From: Peredibacter starrii
GTDB lineage: Bacteria > Bdellovibrionota > Bacteriovoracia > Bacteriovoracales > Bacteriovoracaceae
DNA length: 64,000 nucleotides
Assembly: GCF_034259205.1 (NCBI RefSeq)
Contig: NZ_CP139487.1
Coordinates: 2,914,001-2,978,000 of the forward strand
Reading direction: 5' to 3'
Positions 24,871 through 33,503 of this stretch are shown here, piece by piece. Numbering within the stretch: position 1 is the first letter of the stretch; every line of letters starts with the position of its first letter. The notes under the pieces are model-generated. The model made no database searches. It saw only the letters and a program-made list of their open reading frames with translations, and was not told where the DNA came from. A program made the translations under genes and the position numbers.

Positions 24871-25569
24871 GTGAAGTGGGACAAGCCTCTTACCGAAGCC
24901 GTACTTTTAAAACGCTATAAACGCTTCCTGGCGGACATTCAGCTAGGTGATGATACCTTTACCGCCCACGTCCCCAATACCGGCAGCATGACCTCGTGCT
25001 GGGAACCGCATTGGAAATGTGCCATTTCAAAATCCGACAATCCGGCCCGCAAAATGGCCCATACTTTGGAACTTACTCATAACGGAGAGACCTGGATTGG
25101 TGTGAACACGGCCAACGCCAACAAGCTCGCTCATCTGTGGCTCAAAAACGGTCTTATCTCAGAGCTGACTGGTTACTCAGTTATCCAACCGGAAAAGAAA
25201 ATTGGTGAAAGCCGAATTGATTTTTATCTTGAGGGTCACACAACTCTTCCTTCTTGTTACGTGGAAGTAAAAAACGTGACTTTAAAACTTGATGGAATCG
25301 CCCAGTTCCCGGACGCCGTTTCAGAACGCGGCCAGAAGCATCTTAAAGAGCTGATGCAGCTCAAGAAAGAAGGTCATCGTGCGGCGATGCTCTACGTTGT
25401 TCAACGTGAAGACGTGGATCAAATGAAGCCGGCCCATGGGATTGATAAGGTCTACGGGCAACTTTTAGCAGAAGCTCACGCAGTGGGTGTGGAAATTCTT
25501 GTGTATCAATGTAAAATGGGAACTAGCGAAATAGGCTTTGGAAAATCACTTCCATTTCTATTGAGGTAA
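24871..25569 (+). CDS. sfsA: SfsA-family DNA/RNA nuclease
   Basis: SfsA (sugar fermentation stimulation protein) is a small nucleic-acid-binding protein with a nuclease-like C-terminal domain. Signatures: FTAHVPNTGSMTSCWEP near the start, LTHNGETWIGVNTANANKL, and the catalytic-type region SRIDFYLEG...CYVEVKNVTL, followed by FPDAVSERGQKHL. I start at the GTG at 24871, seven bases after GGAG; the ATG at 24865 is only one base from that site. 232 aa is typical. A NadD-like gene follows two bases after the stop. Confidence 0.92.
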   Translation: MKWDKPLTEAVLLKRYKRFLADIQLGDDTFTAHVPNTGSMTSCWEPHWKCAISKSDNPARKMAHTLELTHNGETWIGVNTANANKLAHLWLKNGLISELTGYSVIQPEKKIGESRIDFYLEGHTTLPSCYVEVKNVTLKLDGIAQFPDAVSERGQKHLKELMQLKKEGHRAAMLYVVQREDVDQMKPAHGIDKVYGQLLAEAHAVGVEILVYQCKMGTSEIGFGKSLPFLLR

Positions 25570-25571
25570 GT

Positions 25572-26369
25572 TTGCTTAAATTAGTTTTCTTCACTAAGGA
25601 TCGCCGTCTTAAAGTGCGCTTGGCACTTCCAGGGGACGATTTCTCAACTTCAAAAACCTGGCAGGATAAAATCGAGTTTATTATCTCGAATTCGGGCCAG
25701 TTTATGATGGTGTGGACTTCACTTCTTCCCGATCTTGATCCGGAATATGCTGAGTCCCTGGTAGAGCTCGTGGGAGCGCGCTACCCCATATCACCCGATT
25801 ACGAAGCACTTAAAAAACTTCATCCCGGCATTGCCTTCCAAAATGAGACTGATGAATGGGTCTTCTTCGGCGGAAGTTTTAATCCCTGGCACGATGGCCA
25901 TCAGGCCTGCTTAACACTTATGCCAGAGGACAAGGTTTGTTTAATTCTCCCTGATCGAAATCCCCATAAAGAAATGCGGGAACTAAGTCCCGTGGCAACG
26001 ATCCTAGAAATTAGTGCTCACGCCAAATTAAAGAACCAACAATACATCGTTCCAACTTTCCTTTTAGAGAATAAGCAGAATCCGACAGTGAATTGGGTGG
26101 AGAAATTTAAAAACGATTATCCCACTCATAGGATCTCACTCCTTATGGGCTTTGATAGTTTCTCTAATCTCAGAAACTGGACCCGCGCAGAAGATCTCAT
26201 TCCACTTCTGGACACAGTTTATGTGGTCTCACGCCTGGAAGACGATAAGGATCGCCGCGAGGCCCTGGATCATGCCCACGCTCGTGGACCGCGACTCAAT
26301 GTTGTGTTTCTTGGGAAGCATGAATTTGAAGACGTCTCTTCAACCGAAATTAGATTACGCCAAAAATAA
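25572..26369 (+). CDS. NadD-like nucleotidyltransferase with N-terminal extension
   Basis: The HxGH-type adenylyltransferase motif GGSFNPWHDGH lies near residue 98 and the closing SSTEIRLRQ at the C-terminus, as in nicotinate-nucleotide adenylyltransferase, which makes deamido-NAD. About 90 residues precede the catalytic domain and are not part of NadD. Initiation is from TTG at 25572, spaced five bases from the GAGG that overlaps the sfsA stop; no ATG is available before the motif. Could be NadD itself or a related cytidylyl/adenylyl transferase. Confidence 0.8.
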   Translation: MLKLVFFTKDRRLKVRLALPGDDFSTSKTWQDKIEFIISNSGQFMMVWTSLLPDLDPEYAESLVELVGARYPISPDYEALKKLHPGIAFQNETDEWVFFGGSFNPWHDGHQACLTLMPEDKVCLILPDRNPHKEMRELSPVATILEISAHAKLKNQQYIVPTFLLENKQNPTVNWVEKFKNDYPTHRISLLMGFDSFSNLRNWTRAEDLIPLLDTVYVVSRLEDDKDRREALDHAHARGPRLNVVFLGKHEFEDVSSTEIRLRQK

Positions 26370-26370
26370 A

Positions 26371-26397
26371 AGGGGACCGTAAGGTCCCCTCTTTTTT
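26371..26397. terminator. Bidirectional terminator
   Basis: AGGGGACC (26371-26378), GTAA, GGTCCCCT (26383-26390), then CTTTTTT on the plus strand; the A-rich left flank gives a T-rich tail on the minus strand. It serves both the NadD-like gene and the convergent gene ending at 26416. Confidence 0.9.
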
Positions 26398-26415
26398 ATG
26401 TATGTGTACTAGATC

Positions 26416-26985
26416 TTAGTAACAAACGTCGTAACACTCGTACTGAAGTGAACAAGAGTAGTAAGTACAGTATTCAACGTAACCACACTCAGTTGTACAG
26501 TAGTAGTCAGAAGATGAACCACCGCCGCCGCCAGAGCCGTTAGCTACTGCGATTGCTACTGCGATGATAAGTAGACCGATTGCTGCGTAAACAAGAACGT
26601 CACCGTTCCATGAAGCACCTGAAGAGTAAGAGCGCTTCATAGTGTCCATCATATATTTAGAAGCTTCAGCACCAGTTAGTTTCTGGATTGAGATCATGTT
26701 GAAAGCAGTTTCAAGATCTTTAGCAACGCGAGCATCTTTAACTTCAGTTTTAGCGAATTCGATCAACTGAGCGTTAGTTAGACCTTTCGATTGAAGTTCA
26801 CGAACTGTCTCATTGAATTTCTTCATTTGAGCTTCATAGAACTTTGTGTCTTTCTGGTCCCACTCAACAGTTAGTGAGTAGTTAAGTTCGTCGAAAGCGG
26901 CCTTTAGACCATTGTTTGTAACGGCCATTGCTTGAACTGTGAGAAGTGCAAACACCATCATCGATGTTAAAAGTTTCTTAAACAC
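26416..26985 (-). CDS. Membrane-anchored secreted protein with Cys/Tyr-rich tail, 189 aa
   Basis: Signal peptide (MFKKLLTSMMVFALLTVQAMA), a helical ectodomain of about 110 residues, one membrane helix (LVYAAIGLLIIAVAIAVA), a glycine stretch (GSGGGGGSSS) and a 29-residue tail with six cysteines and about nine tyrosines (DYYCTTECGYVEYC and onward). If the signal is cleaved, the tail lies in the cytoplasm; if the helix is the C-terminal anchor of a lipobox-free protein, topology may differ. A candidate for metal binding, cross-linking or modification. Codon use looks like that of a highly expressed gene (few rare codons). Confidence 0.78.
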   Translation of the reverse strand: MFKKLLTSMMVFALLTVQAMAVTNNGLKAAFDELNYSLTVEWDQKDTKFYEAQMKKFNETVRELQSKGLTNAQLIEFAKTEVKDARVAKDLETAFNMISIQKLTGAEASKYMMDTMKRSYSSGASWNGDVLVYAAIGLLIIAVAIAVANGSGGGGGSSSDYYCTTECGYVEYCTYYSCSLQYECYDVCY

Positions 26986-27123
26986 GTGTGCCTCCTGTTG
27001 GCAGGTTTATAATTACTGAGCGCTGTTTAACTCAAAGTGCAGATTCAATACAATTCAAAAAATCATCTGTATATTTTTTATCTCTTACAGACAGCAAAAA
27101 CTGATGTCAGTCTGACACCAGCT

Positions 27124-28338
27124 TTAGATACCTCTAAGGTTAAGTGCCTTAAGTATGCGAAGCTTATCAACGAATGGCGACGCGCAACTCTCCTCACAAG
27201 TCTGGAGAATTCCTTCAATCAGCTGACCTCTGATGGTTGAGTTCGTCGTAAGTTTCTTACGAAGATCAAACATGAAGGCCTCGCCCTTCTCTTCTCCTAA
27301 GATTTCTTTTAAAGACCACAACATACCGAATACAAAGTCAGTGTTTGCATACTCAGTCATCTCAAACTGAATCATGTAGTCCTGTTTTCTCTCAGCATCT
27401 TTACCACTGTAGGTGTTGTACTTCTTAATGTGTTTTGCAAGCTCCGGTGAGTTCGCAATTTGTCCCGCGAAGAAATCCGCCATCCCTTCAATGATCGCAG
27501 TTGAATGCGAAAGAACTAAGTGATCAGACAGAGCAACGTGTGCGTACTCGTGATAAATAATTTCCGGAACTACGGCCGTATCAAGCCAGTACCACTTGCG
27601 TGAGAACGCCTTTGTGATTGGATCGAAGGCCTGATATCCAACTTCGATAATTACTGACGCACCAACTGTACGAATAATACTTTCTTTTGGATCTAGTGAA
27701 ACTCCGTCCTCTGTTAAAGCAAGAACTGTCGTGAGCAAGAAACGTTGAAGCGACTGCATGTGAGTCTGATTTCTGAATTGTTTCATCAGAACCTGCATCT
27801 CACGGTTAGCAGTATTGTTGACGCGAAGGTCTCTCACGTGAATTTTCTTAGAAGGTCTGAACCAAATCTCAGTGCCCCAAGGTTTTACACCACGAGACTC
27901 AAGACCCTTACCGGCCGGAACCGTAAGAGCGTTATTGTACTGAGGCTCCATATTGTCATGAGCGAAGTGACCAAGCTCAGAGAACTGATTGGTATGATCA
28001 ATACGAATCGTCATCTGCGGAATTGCGGCCGCATGTTTTGACTTCATATGGTTCACGAAATATTCGCGGGCCTTGGTCAAATGATAATAAGTCGTGGCCG
28101 CACGGAAAGTGAGTGCTTTATCATCAGTAAACTTAATCGCCTCGTCACTTTTCCCGCGAACAATTTTAAAGTGCGCCCCTTCAAAGGCCTCAGCAGACGT
28201 GAGGTCTTTCAAGACCACTTCCGTTACCACCGGTTTGTTTTTCTCGGTGCGGATCAGGGCCTCAAACTTGCGCTCAAGTGATTGAGCGAAAGACAGAGTG
28301 GGAACTAAAAGAGTGACCAATAATAGTTTTGTTTTCAT
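27124..28338 (-). CDS. Secreted zinc metalloprotease, gluzincin-like
   Basis: 404 aa with a signal peptide (MKTKLLLVTLLVPTLSFAQ). The zinc motif HEYAH (in IIYHEYAHVAL, around residue 262) is followed about 20 residues later by IIEGMADFF, whose Glu is at the place of the third zinc ligand of gluzincins such as thermolysin. The first half resembles no known propeptide by eye. The start (TAATATG) follows the stop of the upstream secreted gene, so the two are translationally linked and may form a protease/partner pair. In a predatory organism it could act on prey, but that is conjecture. Confidence 0.8.
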   Translation of the reverse strand: MKTKLLLVTLLVPTLSFAQSLERKFEALIRTEKNKPVVTEVVLKDLTSAEAFEGAHFKIVRGKSDEAIKFTDDKALTFRAATTYYHLTKAREYFVNHMKSKHAAAIPQMTIRIDHTNQFSELGHFAHDNMEPQYNNALTVPAGKGLESRGVKPWGTEIWFRPSKKIHVRDLRVNNTANREMQVLMKQFRNQTHMQSLQRFLLTTVLALTEDGVSLDPKESIIRTVGASVIIEVGYQAFDPITKAFSRKWYWLDTAVVPEIIYHEYAHVALSDHLVLSHSTAIIEGMADFFAGQIANSPELAKHIKKYNTYSGKDAERKQDYMIQFEMTEYANTDFVFGMLWSLKEILGEEKGEAFMFDLRKKLTTNSTIRGQLIEGILQTCEESCASPFVDKLRILKALNLRGI

Positions 28339-28339
28339 A

Positions 28340-29620
28340 TTAAAATAAACTCGTTGGATCTAGTTCATTACCGTTTTTAGATTTTTCAGTTGTTGCTTCG
28401 ATTACCACGATCGCAAGCGCCGGGATAAATCCATATGGAGGAGGAATTACCACTGTTGCTACTGAGCTCGCGATATTCACCCACACACGTGCCTTCTCCC
28501 ACCATGTCTTCTTCGGATTCCAGATGTCCTGAAGACTCGCAAGTTCTTCAATTTCAGAAGCAGTCACGATACCGATCTCGTAGGCCGCGGCCATAAGATC
28601 AAGGTAACCAGGCTGACGACCTTCGAAGTATGTATTGAGTGAAAGCTGGGTCATTTCTTTTCTTAGGATTCTAATGGCAAAACGGAAACGCTCCATTGGC
28701 TCAAGCGTGATGGTCTCGGCCAGAGTTTCCTTGTTGTATACCAAGATCTCGATCTTTGGAGATTCCAGGCGCTCACGGAGCTTCTTGATCACGTTACCCA
28801 TCAGCATGATTTGAAGATCAGTGTAGTTCTCCAGGAGACGAGTACGGTGACTTACTTTTTCTTTATCTACTTTTTGCGTGATGTAGTTACTCTTCTCGTT
28901 TGGATCGCGCAGAGGATATTGAAGACGAAGGCCACCAATCTTCTGGTGGTATGACTTAAGCGTCAGCGTGCTGTTTTGTAGATCGTTGGCACGGGCCTGC
29001 TCAAGTTTCTTATAGAGGTCTTGAGAGATAAGCCTGTTATCAAAGGCCGTAATATAAAGAGATTCAATCTGGTGATCTTTAAGTTGCTTATTAACCTTCA
29101 GCATTTCACCATAAAGAGCGCGATAGCCTTCATCAAAACAACCGTTCTTTAAAAAACGTTTTTCAAATGAACCAATAAGCTCCAATGCTTCATTCGTTGT
29201 TTTTGAATCTGGAAGATAGGTGTCTTTTTGTTCACGACCATTGTATCTCACATAAGAAGAAGTCGTATCGTTGGCCTTGAGAAGAAGCTTCATGACCGTA
29301 TCATCGATATGATTTTCTGAACGTAGATAGTAGATCGCTCCTACCAGTTGATTAAAGCGGGGGTTTCTAGCTTTAAGTTTATTTTCTAATGAAGCGTTCA
29401 GGTCAAAGCTACAGAGCTTCTGAGGAGTTGTGTCTTTTAATGTGTCTTCAAGGGCGTCTTCAATCTCAGCAGCGCTCACCTGCCCCAGGGCCTTATTCAT
29501 CGACTTTATATAAGAACTGGTGGCGTAGTAGCTTTTCCCTTCGCGATCATTGCGAAGATTCACTGTCTGAGCAGCGAATAGCGGCATGGAGATAAGCCAT
29601 AATCCAATAAAAAGGCGCAT
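28340..29620 (-). CDS. Secreted helical protein, partner gene of the protease, 426 aa
   Basis: Signal peptide MRLFIGLWLISMPLFAAQ; AAGGA lies seven bases before the ATG. The body is mostly helical and charged, with one cysteine pair (KLCSF, NGCFD). Near the C-terminus a hydrophobic stretch (VWVNIASSVATVVIPPPYGF then IPALAIVVIEA) could insert in a membrane. It is the first gene of a two-gene unit with the zinc protease. An inhibitor, chaperone or membrane anchor for the protease would be consistent; nothing in the sequence settles it. Confidence 0.75.
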   Translation of the reverse strand: MRLFIGLWLISMPLFAAQTVNLRNDREGKSYYATSSYIKSMNKALGQVSAAEIEDALEDTLKDTTPQKLCSFDLNASLENKLKARNPRFNQLVGAIYYLRSENHIDDTVMKLLLKANDTTSSYVRYNGREQKDTYLPDSKTTNEALELIGSFEKRFLKNGCFDEGYRALYGEMLKVNKQLKDHQIESLYITAFDNRLISQDLYKKLEQARANDLQNSTLTLKSYHQKIGGLRLQYPLRDPNEKSNYITQKVDKEKVSHRTRLLENYTDLQIMLMGNVIKKLRERLESPKIEILVYNKETLAETITLEPMERFRFAIRILRKEMTQLSLNTYFEGRQPGYLDLMAAAYEIGIVTASEIEELASLQDIWNPKKTWWEKARVWVNIASSVATVVIPPPYGFIPALAIVVIEATTEKSKNGNELDPTSLF

Positions 29621-29733
29621 ACTTGGTCCTTGAAGGTTTTGCGCGATTCTAGCATCGCGTCAAAAACCATCCTAGGGACCAAGTAAAAAAGTAATGGCTG
29701 CTAAATTTGATTGATATCTAGAACTTATGGCCT

Positions 29734-30348
29734 TTATGGAGAATTCTTAAGGTCAGATAGAACGAGTCGAACCACCCTGCGTATGCTCTTTTCATGATCT
29801 TCGTCGCTTGAGAAGGCAATCTGAGTATTGTTTTTCAATACACATGCATGAATCAAGGCCAGATGAGAAACATGGCTAAAAAGTGTGCGCATCGCCCAGA
29901 CAATTTCCTCTTCAGACTTCTCGCCTACTTCTTTTTTAATGGCCTCGGTGATGATACTTCCGCCTGGAGGACCGAAATAGCCATCATCCGTTCCCTGCGA
30001 AACGAGATTATGCGAGTGCTGAGATGACATCATCATTTTGAAATGCGAAAGAAGATCAGGACTATTGGCCATGTAGTATTTGAAAAGTTCAACAAGGGTC
30101 GACTCCAAATTTCCATGGCTCACTTCATAGAGACGTTTAACTTCCTGAGCACACTCAATGTATCCAGCATTAAGGATTTCAAGGAAAAGCTTCTCTTTGC
30201 TGGAGAAGTGATAGTTCACTGAGGCCACATTCACTTCGGCTGAACGGGCAATATCACGGACCGAAGTTCCTTCAAATCCCTGATGCGCGAATAGAACTCG
30301 CGCAATTTCCATGATCTTCTTTTTGGTATCAATATTTTGATCTGTCAT
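29734..30348 (-). CDS. TetR-family repressor of the efflux operon
   Basis: N-terminal helix-turn-helix typical of TetR: KKKIMEIARVLFAHQGFEGT, then SVRDIARSAEVNVASVNYHFSSKEKL. The C-terminal ligand domain is like that of the CerR/AefR-type group (DUF1956-like by eye). It overlaps the RND gene by one base (TAATG) and is the last gene of the TolC-RND-TetR transcript, so it probably controls its own operon. A TAAACA-CA-TGTTTA palindrome in the operon leader is the likely operator. Confidence 0.9.
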   Translation of the reverse strand: MTDQNIDTKKKIMEIARVLFAHQGFEGTSVRDIARSAEVNVASVNYHFSSKEKLFLEILNAGYIECAQEVKRLYEVSHGNLESTLVELFKYYMANSPDLLSHFKMMMSSQHSHNLVSQGTDDGYFGPPGGSIITEAIKKEVGEKSEEEIVWAMRTLFSHVSHLALIHACVLKNNTQIAFSSDEDHEKSIRRVVRLVLSDLKNSP

Positions 30349-33300
30349 TACTCAGCAGCTCCCTGCAGTCCTGGTTGATTAGCGTTGCTCCCAGTAAATC
30401 TGCCGATTAATGGGAGTCTCGCTACAAGTTTCATTAGGTCTTCAATGATAGCATAACCTGCAGGTATCCAGACAAGAGTAAGAATCGTTCCCGTAGTTAG
30501 ACCCCACGCCATTGCTAGTGTCATAGGAACTAACATCGCATCCGCACCACCGATTCCATATGCCGTCGGGAATAATCCACCCATAGTTGTTAATGATGTC
30601 GCCATAACAGGTTTTAATCTGATGGTCGGTGCTTGGATTAAAATTTCTCTAAGCGGCATTTTTCCTTCACTTCGCATTTGGTTGATGAAGTCGATCAGAA
30701 TGATACCGTTGTTAACAATAATTCCAGCTAGACCAATAACACCAATCATAGCGAGGAAGCTTACAGGTCGGCCATGGGCCCAGAAGGCAACAGAGACACC
30801 TAAAAGTCCAAGTGGAATGGTGGTCATGATAAGACCTGGAGCAAGATAAGATCTGAAGATATAAACCATGATGGCGTAAATTCCCACCAACGCGAGGATC
30901 ATGGCGTTCCCTAATGAGGCCATAGATTCATTGGTACTCTCCTGCTCACCTCCAAAGACCATCGTCACATCAGGGTGGGCCTGAGTGTAGCGTGCGAAGG
31001 AATCAGAAACGACTGCATTGGCAAGAACAGAAGTAATCACTTCCGGTTCGATATTTGCGGTCACAGTTTTAGCACGTTTAAAATCGTAACGTTTAACTTG
31101 TGGAGTTCCACGAGAAGTTTCTAGTTTTGCCAACAATGAAAGTGGCACCAGATTTCCGCGGGCATCCATAATTTTAACATTGCCTAAATCGGCCACGCTG
31201 GACTTTGATACGTCCCCGAACTTAACTTTTAGCTCTGCCTCTTTGTTATTAAGAGTAACGTCTGAGACAAATGTTCCTGAGAGGGCCGTACGTACAGTGT
31301 TTCCTACTGCAGCTGCCGTTAATCCCAAACGATCGAGTTTTTCGAAATCAAGCACCACACTCACTTCAGGTGGACCATAGACTTCGTCAACTTTCGCATC
31401 GAACACACCTTTAGTGTTTTTAAGGTCAGCGAGAATTTTCCCAATCAATTCATCAAGACTTTTACCATTGTTTGATCGGAAGATGACCGTAACAGGTGCA
31501 CCTACAGGAGGTCCGTTGATCTGCTCTTCGAAAGTCAGATTGGTTGCTCCTTCGATTTTAATCTTACGAAGTTTTGCAAGGAACTCAGTATGAGGCACAT
31601 TGAATTTTGCAAAATCGGTGGCGTACATTTTTACAAGCCCTACGTTATCACCGTTTTGTCCTCGAACATCTGTAGCATCAGGTAATGAAGTTCCTGCAAG
31701 TGAAACAGAGTGCTTAAGATACTCTTTCCCCAGAGCGGCCTTGATTTTTTCTTCCAGCTCCTGAGTCACTTCATAGGTTCTTTCTACCTTGGTGTCTTCC
31801 GGCATTTCCACTCTCGCCAGATAGATCTCAGTTTGATCAGGTGGGAACAACATGAATTTATTGAACACGCCAATCATCACAAATGAGAAGACAATAATCC
31901 CAAACACGCCTGCAGCGGTAATGTAGCGGTGATCAATGGTCCATGCCATAAATCTGGAAAAGATGGCCGACACTTTGTCGAACCAGCCGGATTTCTTGTC
32001 CTCTACACCTTTCACATCCAGATTTCGCGAAGAAACATGCAAGCGCATAGGGAGAAGCAGGAAACATTCAAATAGACAAAATAAAAGCGCAGCGGTCACA
32101 ACAATAGGAATGGGAGCAATAAAACGTCCCATAATTCCGGTCGTAACAAGCATAGGTAAAAACGCAGCAATGGTTGTGAAAGCCGTGGCAGAAATAGGGA
32201 TCCACATGGTTTCGATTGTTTCAACGGCCGCATCCAAAGATGATGATCCCAACTGTCGACGTCGAATATACTCTTCCGCAATTACAATACTGTTGTCCAC
32301 TAACATCCCCATCGCAATAATAAGCGCCAAGATGGTAATGGAGTTCAAAGTCATATCAAAGTAAGGCATTAAACCCAAAGTAGCGAGAAGGATCACTGGA
32401 AGTGAAATGGCCACCATAATTCCAAGACGGCCATGCATAAAGAACATCAGGACAGAAATAACCACAATCAATCCGGAAATGGCGTTACCAGAAAGCGTGC
32501 TAAGCTTGGCCTCTACGTTTTGTCCTTCATTGAAGTAAATGACAAAACGCGCTTTATCTTTATAAGTTTCTTCATAACGTTTGATTGTGGGATTCACTCC
32601 GCCAACCAGCTTCAAAGTATCCGAGCCGCCTTTTTTTAGAACAGTCAGAAGTGTCGCAGGTTCACCCATGTAACGGGTCAAAACTCGCGGTTCCTCCTCC
32701 CCGTCCTTAACTGTTGCAACATCTTTCAGATAAAGAACTCCACCAGAAAAGGTTGAACGGATGGGAGTCATCCCAAGTTCCTGAGCGGTCTTAATTTTGG
32801 CATCGACTTTCACCATTCTCTGAGTTGAGCTTGTTTCTAACTCTCCTCCTGGAATGTTTGAGTTTCGAGCACCAATCTTACGAAGGACCTCATCCACACC
32901 AATGTGATACTGGTCAAGCTTCTGACGAGAAAGATTGATTTCAAATTCACGTTCACGGTAGCCATCAAGGTTCACCGACTTTACGTTTTTATCGTCCTCA
33001 ATGTCCTCTTTCAGTGCATCGGCAATGATATCACGCTGACGATTTAAATTTGGGCCGATCACCGCAATTTCCATGGCAGCGAACTCTTCAGATTTGATTT
33101 CGGTGAATTTTGGTTTGTCTTGAAGATCAGTCGGAAGATCTTTTGTGCGATCAATGGCCCGCTGAATGTCACCCATCACGTCTTTTACAACGACTTTAGG
33201 ATTGTCCATGTCCACACGAACCACAATTTTACTTCGGCCGGCCTGCGAGGTTGAACGCACGTCTTTTAGGCCAGAAATACCTCTGAGTTCATCCTCAATT

Positions 33301-33500
33301 GGTTTAGTGATCTTAACTTCAATATCTTCCGGTGTGGCACCGAAATATTCAGTCTCAATAATGGCCGTTGCAAAATCCACCGATGGATAAGATTCCGCAT
33401 TCATGGTCGATAGCCCCTGCCATCCGAAAAGAAGCAGGAAGAGCGAAAAGACCACGGTCAGTTTTGGGTTTTCGATAAAAAATTTGGCGAGATTCTTCAT
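30348..33500 (-). CDS. RND-family efflux transporter (HAE-1/AcrB type)
   Basis: 1050 aa with the AcrB layout: first helix, large periplasmic loop, six helices, second loop, six helices. Proton-relay region MGMLVDNSIVIAEEYIRRR in helix 4 keeps one Asp; helix 10 has GIIVNNGIILIDFINQ, like MdtB/MdtC-type pumps. It exports drugs, detergents or envelope lipids by proton motive force. Such pumps need a periplasmic adaptor and TolC; only the TolC-like gene is present (three bases upstream), so the adaptor must be encoded elsewhere or is dispensed with. Confidence 0.93.
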   Translation of the reverse strand: MKNLAKFFIENPKLTVVFSLFLLLFGWQGLSTMNAESYPSVDFATAIIETEYFGATPEDIEVKITKPIEDELRGISGLKDVRSTSQAGRSKIVVRVDMDNPKVVVKDVMGDIQRAIDRTKDLPTDLQDKPKFTEIKSEEFAAMEIAVIGPNLNRQRDIIADALKEDIEDDKNVKSVNLDGYREREFEINLSRQKLDQYHIGVDEVLRKIGARNSNIPGGELETSSTQRMVKVDAKIKTAQELGMTPIRSTFSGGVLYLKDVATVKDGEEEPRVLTRYMGEPATLLTVLKKGGSDTLKLVGGVNPTIKRYEETYKDKARFVIYFNEGQNVEAKLSTLSGNAISGLIVVISVLMFFMHGRLGIMVAISLPVILLATLGLMPYFDMTLNSITILALIIAMGMLVDNSIVIAEEYIRRRQLGSSSLDAAVETIETMWIPISATAFTTIAAFLPMLVTTGIMGRFIAPIPIVVTAALLFCLFECFLLLPMRLHVSSRNLDVKGVEDKKSGWFDKVSAIFSRFMAWTIDHRYITAAGVFGIIVFSFVMIGVFNKFMLFPPDQTEIYLARVEMPEDTKVERTYEVTQELEEKIKAALGKEYLKHSVSLAGTSLPDATDVRGQNGDNVGLVKMYATDFAKFNVPHTEFLAKLRKIKIEGATNLTFEEQINGPPVGAPVTVIFRSNNGKSLDELIGKILADLKNTKGVFDAKVDEVYGPPEVSVVLDFEKLDRLGLTAAAVGNTVRTALSGTFVSDVTLNNKEAELKVKFGDVSKSSVADLGNVKIMDARGNLVPLSLLAKLETSRGTPQVKRYDFKRAKTVTANIEPEVITSVLANAVVSDSFARYTQAHPDVTMVFGGEQESTNESMASLGNAMILALVGIYAIMVYIFRSYLAPGLIMTTIPLGLLGVSVAFWAHGRPVSFLAMIGVIGLAGIIVNNGIILIDFINQMRSEGKMPLREILIQAPTIRLKPVMATSLTTMGGLFPTAYGIGGADAMLVPMTLAMAWGLTTGTILTLVWIPAGYAIIEDLMKLVARLPLIGRFTGSNANQPGLQGAAE

Positions 33501-33503
33501 ATA

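Noticed and set aside
26152-26382. 76-codon frame overlapping the end of the NadD-like gene
   Set aside because: A shifted-frame shadow of the NadD-like gene; no start signal or independent composition.
29707-29720. FNR-like word TTGATTGATATCTA upstream of the protease operon
   Set aside because: One mismatch and no matching promoter; could be chance in AT-rich DNA.
31936-32364. 142-codon plus-strand frame inside the RND gene
   Set aside because: Antisense of a strongly supported transporter gene; no domain pattern of its own.
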